From Oscillospiraceae bacterium (GTDB lineage: Bacteria > Bacillota > Clostridia > UMGS1810), in NCBI GenBank assembly GCA_021629085.1, contig JAJXRJ010000001.1:54948-118947 (forward strand): DNA of 64,000 nucleotides. The letters run 5' to 3'. Shown here piece after piece: positions 44,269 through 53,096 of this stretch. The stretch's first letter is position 1. Each line of letters starts with the position of its first letter. The translations under genes were made by a program, and so were the position numbers. The notes under the pieces are model-generated. The model saw only the letters and a list, made by a program, of their open reading frames with translations. It had not been told where the DNA came from and ran no database searches.

Positions 44269-45270
44269 TTATAACCCACCCCCGCAGGCCTCTAATAACA
44301 GTTTATATAGCTTCCATTCGTAATCCAACGTGTACTGCTCCTCCTGTTTGCCCCGGCACTTTTTTGCAAAGCAATCCATCATTTCCCCATACCGGTGAAA
44401 GGGGGATGTTTTTTCCGATATCCACGCATCTCCCCAGCCGTCTGTACGGCACTCGTTTTTACAGGTATATACAAAGGTGGCTCCCGCATTCACTTCCAAC
44501 GGTTTTAATTCTACCGTGCCTTTCGTCCCCGTCACCACCAACTGCCGTCTCAAAAACCCGCCCTTTTCCATAGCGTTAATTTTTGCAATTGATATCCCAT
44601 TTGGGTATTCCAGCACCGCCATACCAAAATCCGTAGTATGGATACCCGCGTAGCCGGTCGTTTTGTTCAGCGGGATAAGGCGTGTCGGGAAGCCCTGCAA
44701 TAATACAATCAAATCCAGCATGTGACAGCCTAAAAAGAACATAATCCCACCAGGCAGACAAGAAAGCCATTTTCTCTGCTCGTCTTTATATTTGCAGTTC
44801 ATCTGCGCTTCCACGCTGATGATTTCGCCCAGTTCGCCGCTTTTTACCCGTTCAATTAAATTGTTGACATACGGGTTATACCGATACATATATCCAATTT
44901 GGAATACCTTGCCACCTTTTTTTACCGTCTGTATCAGCTGTTCAAATTCATGCAGTTTTGCACCGCCCGGCTTTTCCATATGAATGTGCTTGCCATGCTG
45001 TGCAGCCAGCAGTGCATATTTGGTCAGATATAGTTCCTCTGTTTCAATCGCGACGGCTTCTATGGTGTTATCCTGCATAATTTCTTCCACCGTCAGTTTC
45101 GGATATCCTTGAAAAACCGAAAGAATCTCTCCGCCATATTTTTTCTCCTCATTTTCCGGAAGCGCATAGCCCGCTACCTCAAAATATTCACTTGATTTCA
45201 ACACGTCAAAAATCATTCTGCCATGGCTGTATTTGCTGGTGCCGATTTGTGCAATCCTAATCTTTTTCAT
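44269..45270 (-). CDS. Gfo/Idh/MocA-family oxidoreductase
   Basis: 333 aa. The N-terminal Rossmann strand is IAQIGTSKYSHG, where the usual GxGxxG is altered to GTSKYS. EKPGGAKL carries the conserved EKP, with a C-terminal alpha/beta domain. Members oxidise sugars or inositols with NAD(P). RBS AGGAGG lies before ATG 45270, directly after the SDR remnant. Confidence 0.82.
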   Translation of the reverse strand: MKKIRIAQIGTSKYSHGRMIFDVLKSSEYFEVAGYALPENEEKKYGGEILSVFQGYPKLTVEEIMQDNTIEAVAIETEELYLTKYALLAAQHGKHIHMEKPGGAKLHEFEQLIQTVKKGGKVFQIGYMYRYNPYVNNLIERVKSGELGEIISVEAQMNCKYKDEQRKWLSCLPGGIMFFLGCHMLDLIVLLQGFPTRLIPLNKTTGYAGIHTTDFGMAVLEYPNGISIAKINAMEKGGFLRRQLVVTGTKGTVELKPLEVNAGATFVYTCKNECRTDGWGDAWISEKTSPFHRYGEMMDCFAKKCRGKQEEQYTLDYEWKLYKLLLEACGGGL

Positions 45271-45282
45271 TGTTTCCTCCTA

Positions 45283-45505
45283 TTAAAATAACCCGGCTGC
45301 ACACGCCCTGCCGCCGTCTACTAGATAGATATCCCCAGTAATCGAAACCGCCTTATCCGAAGTAAGATACATCACCAAATTGACCACCTCAATAGTATCG
45401 GCCGCCCTGCCCAGCGACGCCCTCTTTGGCATAACATTCACAGCTTGGTTTTCTCATGCCGCTGGACGCCCCTGTGAGAATCACCCTTTTATTTTGAAAT
45501 TCCAC
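45283..45505 (-). pseudogene. Short-chain dehydrogenase remnant (internally deleted)
   Basis: From GTG 45505 the frame gives VEFQNKRVILTGASSG, a typical SDR start, then degrades within about 15 codons. In another frame the downstream DNA gives LGRAADTIEVV, then MYLTSDKAVSITG and VDGGRACAAGLF, the typical SDR C-terminus. About 150-170 codons between them, including the Ser-Tyr-Lys active site, are missing. It is therefore a dead gene at the head of the operon. Confidence 0.8.
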
Positions 45506-45544
45506 CTGCACCACCCCCAAGACTATTTTTTTTATTTTAGCATG

Positions 45545-45573
45545 TTGACAAGTAAAATAAAATATCCTATAAT
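45545..45573 (+). promoter_or_regulatory. Promoter of the AraC regulator gene
   Basis: Perfect-consensus TTGACA (45545-45550), a 17-nt spacer and TATAAT (45568-45573). Confidence 0.8.
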
Positions 45574-45620
45574 ACAAAAAAAGAGAACTATTCTACAATC
45601 ATATAGTGGAAGTGATACGC

Positions 45621-46427
45621 ATGAACCTCTCAGATTATTCAAATTTAAATTTTTTTAAAGCGGATAAATACGAATATACCAACATGCACATCTGTAATTT
45701 TTCCAATATTCCGCGTCCCCACTTCTGCATGGGCCTGCTCCTGAATGGGACGGGCATATTTTCACAGAGCGGCGAAAAAGAGATTACTGTAAAGCCGGGC
45801 GAGTTAATCTTTGTCCCCATCACATCAAGATATATTTCCAGATGGCAGGGCAGCCCAAACATCACTTATATCAGCCTGCATTTCGCCTTTGCACCCTCGC
45901 ACGGCATTTCTGAAAAAGACAATTTCCGGCTGCAGCAAATCACGCCGAATGATTTTAAACAATTAAAAGAAGATTATCTGTATATTTTTGAAAATCAGTA
46001 TTCTGATCATTTGGCAGTCAAATATGCCGTCCTCAGCCGATTTTACCAAATATTGAGCGAAATCCTCCCGCTATTAGAGCGGCATGACGAACGCGCGCAT
46101 GACGAACGGATTGACCGCGCCGCCGAATTTATTGATATGCATTCAGAACAAAACATTTCTGTGGCAGAGCTGGCAAGCAGCTGCAACATGAGCGTTTCCA
46201 ATTTTTATATGCTGTTTAAAAAATTTAAGGGAACCACCCCGATCGAATACCGAAACTATACTCGCATCGGACGCGCCATGCGGATTCTAAAATCAGACCG
46301 GCAAATTTCTGTGGAAGAATTAAGCCTGCTGTTGGGATTCGAGTCTGCAACCTATTTCCGGCGCACTTTTAAGAAAATTACCGGAAACACCCCACGCGCC
46401 TACCGCTGCAGCGAGATTGAGATGTAA
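45621..46427 (+). CDS. AraC-family transcriptional regulator
   Basis: 268 aa from ATG 45621 (GGAAGTG upstream). An N-terminal cupin-type sensor domain (about 1-150, with KPGELIFVP) is followed by two helix-turn-helix motifs (ISVAELASSCNMSVSNFYML and the ISVEELSLLLGFESATYFRR region). It lies between the oxidoreductase operon and the GH31 gene and probably controls one or both in response to a sugar. Confidence 0.87.
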   Translation: MNLSDYSNLNFFKADKYEYTNMHICNFSNIPRPHFCMGLLLNGTGIFSQSGEKEITVKPGELIFVPITSRYISRWQGSPNITYISLHFAFAPSHGISEKDNFRLQQITPNDFKQLKEDYLYIFENQYSDHLAVKYAVLSRFYQILSEILPLLERHDERAHDERIDRAAEFIDMHSEQNISVAELASSCNMSVSNFYMLFKKFKGTTPIEYRNYTRIGRAMRILKSDRQISVEELSLLLGFESATYFRRTFKKITGNTPRAYRCSEIEM

Positions 46428-46574
46428 CCTGTGCAAGGATGTATCCGCTTACAGTTTCTTTCCAAACTGTTCGTATATGATGCACCATAATCGGCAATTG
46501 AATAAAAGCGTCGTATAATAAACTTACGCAGTAAAAATCATACAAGCACCATTTTGTAAAAGGAGTCGTTTCCT

Positions 46575-48122
46575 ATGAAATTTCCGATTTTAGAAAATGA
46601 ATATTGGTGGGGCGGCGCCATTCACCATGGAAGCCGCATGCCCTTTACCCAAGCATCCAATTATACCATCGACTTGTCAAGATGCGCGGCTGGGAATCAG
46701 TCATCATCGTTCTTTTTGTCATCTGCGGGGCGCTATTTATGGAGCGACCAGCCGTTTCAAATCCGCTTTTGTGACGGGTGGATAGAAGTCATTTCCAACA
46801 GCGCGGTTGTCAAAAAAGAGGGATTTGGAAATATTAGACATGCATATCTTGACGCAATGCGCTCACATTTTTCACCAAATGGAACCGTTCCCGAACCGTG
46901 CTTTTATAAAACCCCACAATACAACACGTGGGCCGAGCTGACCTATCATCATACCCAAAAAGCCATTACAAACTATGCGGACGCCATTATAGAAAATGGC
47001 TATGCCCCCGGTGTTTTAATGATTGACGACACCTGGCAGGCGGATTACGGCGTGTGGAAGTTTCACCCTGAACGGTTTCCAGACCCCAAGGCAATGATTG
47101 ATCACCTGCACGGTCTGGGATTTCGGGTCATGCTTTGGATTGTCCCCTATTTGTCCGCTGACAGCGCGGAGTTCCGGCAGGCGGAAAAAATACCGGGCAC
47201 GCTTATGACAAACGCCCGTGGGGAACCCGCCATCATACGGTGGTGGAACGGATACAGCGCGGTGATTGACTTTACTACGCCTGAGGGCCGAAACTGGATG
47301 CATGGAAAACTTTCCTGCTTAATGGATGAATATCACATTGATGGGTTTAAATTTGACGGCGGATCGGTGGACAGCTTTCATGACAACTGCTTTGCCAAAA
47401 ATGCAAATACCTTCAATGACATGACCAAGGCTTATAATGCGTTTGCCTTAACCTATCGGTTTGAAGAAGTAAAAGACACGTGGAACGCATGCGGAACGCA
47501 TCACAACCAGCGGCTGCGGGACAAAGACCACACTTGGGACGGAAATGGCCTGTCCTGTATCATTCCGGACGCTATTGCGCTGTCGCTCACAGGCCATCTG
47601 TTTTTGTGCCCCGACATGGTTGGTGGCGGGGAGTGGACCTATTTTACAGGGGAACGCCCCTTGGACGAAGAGCTCATTGTCCGGTTTGCCCAATGTGCCG
47701 CACTGTTCCCCATGATGCAGTTTTCCGTTGCCCCGTGGCGGATTCTTTCCCCTAAGCATGCCGAAATTGTGCGGCAGGCCGCAAAGCTGCACTGTGACAT
47801 GGGGGAAGAAATCTACGCGCTTGTCACTGCCTGCGCAAAGTCGCGCGAGCCTGTGCTGCGGCCGCTTTGCTATACATATCCAAACGCAGGGTACGAAACG
47901 GTTACAGACCAGTTTCTGCTGGGGAACAATATTTTGGTAGCGCCAGTGCTTAAAAAAGGTGCGGATAAAAGAAGGGTTGTGTTCCCGCCCGGGAAGTGGC
48001 AGCGCACAGACGGGGAAATCATTTCAGGCCCGTGCACGATGGAGCTGCCCGCCCCCATTGATACGCTTTTGTGGTTCCGAGAAGTTACCGCTTTAAAACC
48101 TACACTATACACAGGAGGCTAA
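46575..48122 (+). CDS. GH31 family glycosidase
   Basis: 515 aa with no signal peptide. The barrel carries VLMIDDTW, the nucleophile Asp261 in DGFKFDGGS, and the acid/base region TWDGNGLSCIIP. It resembles the short KFD-type GH31 enzymes related to MYORG rather than classic 700-aa alpha-glucosidases. Substrate may be an alpha-glucoside, galactoside or sulfoquinovoside; sequence alone does not decide. RBS AAGGAG lies before ATG 46575. Confidence 0.83.
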   Translation: MKFPILENEYWWGGAIHHGSRMPFTQASNYTIDLSRCAAGNQSSSFFLSSAGRYLWSDQPFQIRFCDGWIEVISNSAVVKKEGFGNIRHAYLDAMRSHFSPNGTVPEPCFYKTPQYNTWAELTYHHTQKAITNYADAIIENGYAPGVLMIDDTWQADYGVWKFHPERFPDPKAMIDHLHGLGFRVMLWIVPYLSADSAEFRQAEKIPGTLMTNARGEPAIIRWWNGYSAVIDFTTPEGRNWMHGKLSCLMDEYHIDGFKFDGGSVDSFHDNCFAKNANTFNDMTKAYNAFALTYRFEEVKDTWNACGTHHNQRLRDKDHTWDGNGLSCIIPDAIALSLTGHLFLCPDMVGGGEWTYFTGERPLDEELIVRFAQCAALFPMMQFSVAPWRILSPKHAEIVRQAAKLHCDMGEEIYALVTACAKSREPVLRPLCYTYPNAGYETVTDQFLLGNNILVAPVLKKGADKRRVVFPPGKWQRTDGEIISGPCTMELPAPIDTLLWFREVTALKPTLYTGG

Positions 48123-48124
48123 TT

Positions 48125-49174
48125 ATGAATAAGGGACTTGGGCTTGTCTTTCTCAAAGAGAGTCTAAATGATATTTCAAATAATTCTGTAATTCCATTGG
48201 GGTATAAACTCTGGGCCTTTACGCATGGATTTATTCCGTCAAACGCGTGGTATAAAGGAATCAATAAAAAGAATTGTAAGGAGTACCTTCCTGATTTCAG
48301 TTATTATACTCATGCGCCATATAATAATCCAAAGTCTGCACAAAAAATCAACAAAATGAATTATCGTTCCACCTTTGAAAAATTTAAGGAATATCTGCCT
48401 CATTACTACTACACCCTCAACCACGGATATGTTGAACCGATTGGCAAAGAGGATTGCCTCTCAGGCGGGATAGAACGCATCTTAGATTTGCTGATAAAGG
48501 AAGAGAAACTTGCTTTCAAATTGATTCAGGGACGCGCTGGACGTGGTTTTATTGAGGCAGGATTTACAGAGGGTGTATATGAGTTTAACGGGCATACGTA
48601 TAGTCGTGATGAGGCAGTAAAATTTTTAAAATCCCTTGATGGCTATTTGGTATCAGAATATATTCAGCAACATACTCAGTATAAAGAAATCTGGGATAAA
48701 ACAACGCATACTGTCCGTGTGCAGACATTTATGAGAAATGGACATGTAGTTCCCGTATTCTCATTCATAAGAATCGGGAGTTCATTGATAATGCATAGTG
48801 TTTCACACAGTGTTGATGCAGGATCTTATGTAGGGATAATTGACATAACAAGCGGGCGTACAGTGAAGAATATGGTTACTGATAGTTCTGGGAGACCGTT
48901 AATTACGAAATATCATATGGAGACTGGAGCGTTGCTGGATATAGATGTCCCTCATTGGAAATTGATTATCAAAAAGTGCATGGAAATGCATGAAACTGTG
49001 CCAGATCTGACTTGGCTTGGTTGGGATATTATCGTTACGGATGATAGCTTTCGATTAATTGAGGTCAATACATTTTCGGCGATCAACTCATTGGAATTTA
49101 TAACTCCGATAAAAGCAAACGAATATTATATGACTCTTTTTTCAGACTTATTCAGAGAAAAAATGTACTGGTAG
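48125..49174 (+). CDS. Sugar-transfer-associated ATP-grasp protein
   Basis: 349 aa from ATG 48125 (AGGAGG upstream, 2 nt after the GH31 stop). KLIQGRAGRGF is the nucleotide-binding loop, with LVSEYIQQ, HTVRVQTF and the metal-binding segment IEVNTFSAI. It fits ATPgrasp_ST (PF14397), a family usually found in capsule, teichoic-acid or exopolysaccharide loci, where it is proposed to ligate an amino or carboxy group to a glycan. Base composition is much more AT-rich than GH31 next door, and no glycosyltransferases are nearby. It looks recently acquired. Confidence 0.82.
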   Translation: MNKGLGLVFLKESLNDISNNSVIPLGYKLWAFTHGFIPSNAWYKGINKKNCKEYLPDFSYYTHAPYNNPKSAQKINKMNYRSTFEKFKEYLPHYYYTLNHGYVEPIGKEDCLSGGIERILDLLIKEEKLAFKLIQGRAGRGFIEAGFTEGVYEFNGHTYSRDEAVKFLKSLDGYLVSEYIQQHTQYKEIWDKTTHTVRVQTFMRNGHVVPVFSFIRIGSSLIMHSVSHSVDAGSYVGIIDITSGRTVKNMVTDSSGRPLITKYHMETGALLDIDVPHWKLIIKKCMEMHETVPDLTWLGWDIIVTDDSFRLIEVNTFSAINSLEFITPIKANEYYMTLFSDLFREKMYW

Positions 49175-49206
49175 TTACATGGCGGATTCTTAGGCCTGCG
49201 CACGTT

Positions 49207-49406
49207 GAAGCTGCCTGCCCCTTCCCGTGCTTGACTTACAAACAGCTACGTTTGGCTACATCAAAGCGCATAAGGACGAATGTACTGCCTATTATGCTTC
49301 CGACCGGGTGCATCTGACAGAAGCGGGCACAAGGTGGGTTTGCTCTTTTGTTGTATCTGAGTTAAAAAAGATAAAGTGTACCCTTGCCAATCATTTGCAC
49401 CCATAA
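49207..49406 (+). pseudogene. C-terminal remnant of an SGNH/GDSL esterase
   Basis: After an in-frame TGA (49206-49208 region) the frame reads LPVLDLQTATFGYIKAHKDE, then YYASDRVHLTEAGTRW and VVSELKK before TAA 49404-49406. The VLDL and DRVHLTEAG (block V Asp/His) segments are characteristic of the last 60 residues of SGNH hydrolases. The N-terminal GDS part is absent. There is no start or RBS. Confidence 0.7.
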
Positions 49407-49412
49407 ATATAT

Positions 49413-49460
49413 AAAAAGCTTCTTGTTGCAACGCATCCGGCAACGCAAAGAGGCTTTTTA
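49413..49460. terminator. Bidirectional terminator
   Basis: AAAAAGC...TTCTTGTTGC pairs with GCAAC...AAGAGGCTTTTT with small bulges. It overlaps the stop of the minus-strand PocR-AraC gene. Confidence 0.65.
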
Positions 49461-50321
49461 TTCGTGCTGCTTGGCGTTGTTTTGGCGCTGGAAAACAGAC
49501 GGCGGCTGGCCGTAATAGCTGGAAAATTTGGAAGAAAAGTAGTTTGAATCAGCATAGCCACACAAAAAAGCAACTTCCATGATGCTGAGCGATGTTTCCA
49601 GCAGCAGTTCCCTTGCCTTTTCCATGCGGAGCTTTTCAATGTATCCGCAAACGGAAAAGCCGGTTTTTGCTTTAAACTGCCCTGACAGCGTACGGGCGGA
49701 ACAGTTGCAGAAATTTGCGGTGTCGCAAAGGCTGATTTTAGAGGAAAAATTGCGGTGAATATACATCAGCGCTGAATGTACAAGGTTTTCATTTTTGCTG
49801 TAAAATTGTCGCGGCTTGCGCTTTACTTCAAGTAAAAGCATTGCACAAATGGGCGCAATTACCGTTTCTATCAACGCAAGGCTGGGCGTTTCTTTTTGCA
49901 GGCACGCTTGAAAATAGCATTGCAATGCCTGTTTGTTCAGCATATATTTTTCTGCCGTATGCAGCATTTTTGACGCCTGTCCCCGATATTTCCCTACACT
50001 GACAAAACCGTACACCTTACCGTTTTCTAAAATCGGCACAATAAACTCCCCCACCCCTGCATAGCAGCTTCCAAAAAACGGGCGGCCGTTATTTTTTAAA
50101 ATGGCATCGTAAATATTTGCCTGGTGTTTGATGCACTGATCCCACATTTGCGGAAACGATTTTACATAAACGCAGTATGCGGTGGAATGAATATTGAGCG
50201 CCGGAATTTGATAAATAACATTTGTCAACGCATGGCCGTTTGAATGGATGGTAATATTAAGCGAAAACGTCTTTTGCAAAAATTCAATGTAATTTAAAAT
50301 TGCGGCAATATTGTTTTCCAT
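49458..50321 (-). CDS. AraC-family regulator with PocR-type sensor domain
   Basis: 287 aa. The N-terminal PocR-like domain (about 10-170) has its conserved Cys and FGSCYAGVGEFIVPI region. The C-terminal AraC domain contains KISLCDTANFCNCSARTLS and LSIMEVAFLCGYADSNYFSS. PocR domains sense small metabolites such as propanediol. It is divergent from the FAD oxidoreductase and hydrogenase-like genes, which it probably activates. Confidence 0.85.
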   Translation of the reverse strand: MENNIAAILNYIEFLQKTFSLNITIHSNGHALTNVIYQIPALNIHSTAYCVYVKSFPQMWDQCIKHQANIYDAILKNNGRPFFGSCYAGVGEFIVPILENGKVYGFVSVGKYRGQASKMLHTAEKYMLNKQALQCYFQACLQKETPSLALIETVIAPICAMLLLEVKRKPRQFYSKNENLVHSALMYIHRNFSSKISLCDTANFCNCSARTLSGQFKAKTGFSVCGYIEKLRMEKARELLLETSLSIMEVAFLCGYADSNYFSSKFSSYYGQPPSVFQRQNNAKQHE

Positions 50322-50435
50322 ATTTTCCTCACACGCTTCCTAATCCTTTACGTTTTTTGCTCAATTCTTAATGTCACTGCCGTTATTATAGCGTATAATG
50401 GAAAAAAAGTAAAGATTTTAAAAAGGAGAAGCCAT

Positions 50436-51716
50436 ATGACATATTTGGAACCAGCAAAAGAAATTAACGCCATTGCCACTGAGGTTTTGGTCATTGGAAG
50501 CGGGCCTGCCGGCATTGGTGCAGCGCTCAGCAGTGCAAGGCTCGGTATGAAAACCATAATTGTAGAACAGCTTGGAACGCTTGGCGGCATTTCTACCAGC
50601 GGTATGATGAGCCACTGGACAGGGGACTGCAACAGCAGAATCTATCATGAAATTTTGGAAGAAAGCGCAAAGCGGAACGAGGACGGCCAAATTACCGTTC
50701 AAATTGACCCGGAAAAACTCAAATTTCAATATTTGGAAATGCTTACTGCGTCTGGCGTAGAAATCATGCTTTACACCCTTGCAAGTGACGTCATTTTAGA
50801 TGGCAACACGTTAAAGGGTGTGATTGTAGAAAATAAATCGGGCAGGACTGCAATTTTTGCAGATACCGTGATTGACGCAAGCGGCGACGGCGATATTGCG
50901 GCAAAAGCAGGTGTGCCGTATGTACTTGGCCGGGAGGACGACCACAAAATGCAGCCTGCCACACTGATGTTTAAAGTAGGCGGTGTCGATAAATCACGCG
51001 CCGTGCTGCTGCCCTCATTTGAGAGCACCTATGAAACCGATAAGGGGGAACTGCAAGCGCTGGCAAAGAAGCACCTGCCCGCCCCCGCTGGCCATGTGCT
51101 ACTCTATGATACCACACTGCCCGGTGTCATCACCTGCAATATGACCAATGCCACTGACATTGACGGCACCAAAAATGAAGATATCGTACGGGCAGAACGT
51201 ATCTGCAGAGGTCAGATTGACAAGATTGTGCAATTTTTAAGGGAATTTGTGCCAGGGTTTGAACAGTGCTTTTTAATCAGCACAGCCTCGCTCATGGGGA
51301 TTCGGGAAACAAGGCACTTTGAAGGCTGCTATCAGCTCACCAAAGACGACATCCTTTGCGCCAAAGTATTTGACGACTGGATTGTAAGGGATGCAAAATT
51401 TAACTTTGACGTACACAATCTTTCGGGTGCTGGGCTGGATAAAACAGGCGTGCAAAAGCATTTCCCTCAGAAAAAGGGCTATACCATCCCGCTTGGCTGC
51501 TTTCTTCCCAAAAAGATTGAACACTTGCTTTTGTGTGGAAGAAACATTTCCGGAACCCATATGGCGCATTCCAACTTTCGTGTCATGCCCATTTGCTTAG
51601 GCATGGGCGAAGGCTGCGGTGCAGTGGCGGCGTATGCAAAAAAATTTAACACCCCATACCGGGATGTAGATGTAAAAAAAATCCAGACATACTTACAGGA
51701 CGGAACCCAATTTTAA
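50436..51716 (+). CDS. FAD-dependent oxidoreductase (FAD_oxidored family)
   Basis: 426 aa. The dinucleotide-binding motif GSGPAGIGAALSSARLG (about 17-33) is followed by VEQLGTLGGISTSGM, typical of PF12831 proteins. The C-terminal FAD contact is LLCGRNISGTHMAHSN. No signal peptide or FeS cysteine motif is seen. It lies upstream of the [FeFe]-hydrogenase-like gene with an 83-nt gap. The electron donor substrate is unknown. RBS AAGGAG lies before ATG 50436. Confidence 0.83.
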   Translation: MTYLEPAKEINAIATEVLVIGSGPAGIGAALSSARLGMKTIIVEQLGTLGGISTSGMMSHWTGDCNSRIYHEILEESAKRNEDGQITVQIDPEKLKFQYLEMLTASGVEIMLYTLASDVILDGNTLKGVIVENKSGRTAIFADTVIDASGDGDIAAKAGVPYVLGREDDHKMQPATLMFKVGGVDKSRAVLLPSFESTYETDKGELQALAKKHLPAPAGHVLLYDTTLPGVITCNMTNATDIDGTKNEDIVRAERICRGQIDKIVQFLREFVPGFEQCFLISTASLMGIRETRHFEGCYQLTKDDILCAKVFDDWIVRDAKFNFDVHNLSGAGLDKTGVQKHFPQKKGYTIPLGCFLPKKIEHLLLCGRNISGTHMAHSNFRVMPICLGMGEGCGAVAAYAKKFNTPYRDVDVKKIQTYLQDGTQF

Positions 51717-51799
51717 TATTTTATAATCATAAAATATTCCCGTTTGTGGAACAGTAAATTCGTAGATCTTTTTATAAAATCACTAAAGAGGTAAAAATT

Positions 51800-53026
51800 A
51801 TGACATTTGAACAGCTATATCAAGAACTGATTCGCTCTGACAATCCAGAAGAGCAAACACTTCCCGAATATGACCCGCATCATCTAGACTGTCTGTTACA
51901 TCCAGAAAAATATCCGCCTGTTTTACAGCTTGAAACATGCACTTCCTACGGTGCCGAATCCTCCTGCCAGGCGAGCTGCATTTTTGATGCAATTGTCCGA
52001 AAGGAGGACGGCACGCTCACCATCGACCCAGACCTGTGCGCCGGCTGCGGCGCATGCATTGATGCGTGCAAAAGCGGCAAGCTGGTTGCCAGCAAGGATG
52101 TTTTGCCAGCGCTAAAGGCAATACGGGATGCAAATGGCCATGCCTATGCACTGATTGCGCCGGCGTTTTTAGGACAGTTTCAAGAAGATGTCACCCCGGG
52201 GAAACTGCGCAGCGCGTTTAAAGCAATGGGGTTTCGCGGCATGGTTGAGGTTGCATTGTTTGCGGATATTTTGACACTCAAAGAGGCGTTGGAGTTTGAC
52301 AAAAACATTGTACACGACGGTGATTATCAGCTTACAAGCTGCTGCTGTCCGATGTGGATTGCCATGATCCGAAAAATTTACCATGAGCTCATGCCGCACG
52401 TGCCCGGCTCAGTTTCTCCTATGATTGCCTGCGGCCGCGTGATAAAACGACTTTATCCAGATGCAGTGACAATTTTTATCGGCCCCTGCATTGCTAAGAA
52501 GAGCGAGGCCAGAGAGCCGGATTTGAAAGGCGCCATTGACTATGTACTCACCTTTCAGGAAGTACAGGATATATTTGATGCGCTAAAGATTGACCCCGCT
52601 GCGATGCCCGAAAGTGAAAAGGATCATTCTTCCCGTGCCGGGCGGATTTACGCGCACACAGGCGGCGTCAGCGAGGCGGTGCGAAAGACAGTGGAACAAC
52701 TCAATCCCAATCGGGAAATCGAAATTCGCACCCGCCAGGCCGATGGCGTGGCTGCCTGCCGCGCCATGATTGAAGAGCTCAAAAGCAAATCGATAACCGC
52801 CAATTTTTTTGAAGGTATGGGCTGCGTGGGCGGATGTGTGGGGGGCCCGAAAGCAGTTTTAAATAAAGAACGAGGCCGGGAGTTGGTAGAGCATTACGGT
52901 GACCAGGCAACCTATCAAACGCCATTGGAAAACCCGTTTGTGCTGGAGCTTTTACAACGGCTTGGTTTTCAAACAGTGGAATCCCTTTTAAATGACAGTG
53001 ATATTTTTACTAGAAAATTTGACTAG
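51800..53026 (+). CDS. [FeFe]-hydrogenase-like protein with N-terminal 4Fe-4S domain
   Basis: 408 aa. The N-terminal ferredoxin region has Cys47/56/60 and a canonical CxxCxxCxxxC at 80-90. The H-cluster motifs follow: TSCCCPMW (179-186), IGPCIAKKSE (227-236) and EGMGCVGGCVGGP (338-350), so all four cluster cysteines are kept. The extra Cys in TSCCC and the GPC/EGMGC variants differ from classic HydA and look like the poorly studied group B type. No accessory maturases are in the window. RBS AAAGAGGT lies before ATG 51800. Confidence 0.85.
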   Translation: MTFEQLYQELIRSDNPEEQTLPEYDPHHLDCLLHPEKYPPVLQLETCTSYGAESSCQASCIFDAIVRKEDGTLTIDPDLCAGCGACIDACKSGKLVASKDVLPALKAIRDANGHAYALIAPAFLGQFQEDVTPGKLRSAFKAMGFRGMVEVALFADILTLKEALEFDKNIVHDGDYQLTSCCCPMWIAMIRKIYHELMPHVPGSVSPMIACGRVIKRLYPDAVTIFIGPCIAKKSEAREPDLKGAIDYVLTFQEVQDIFDALKIDPAAMPESEKDHSSRAGRIYAHTGGVSEAVRKTVEQLNPNREIEIRTRQADGVAACRAMIEELKSKSITANFFEGMGCVGGCVGGPKAVLNKERGRELVEHYGDQATYQTPLENPFVLELLQRLGFQTVESLLNDSDIFTRKFD

Positions 53027-53060
53027 CCAGCAGGATGTATTTCCACAGTTTAAACATAAA

Positions 53061-53096
53061 AAATCCATTGCCAATGATTGGCAATGGATTTTTTTA
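53061..53096. terminator. Bidirectional terminator
   Basis: 14-bp perfect arms (53061-53074 and 53078-53091), a 3-nt loop and a T tract. It serves the convergent hydrogenase-like and SLH genes. Confidence 0.9.
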
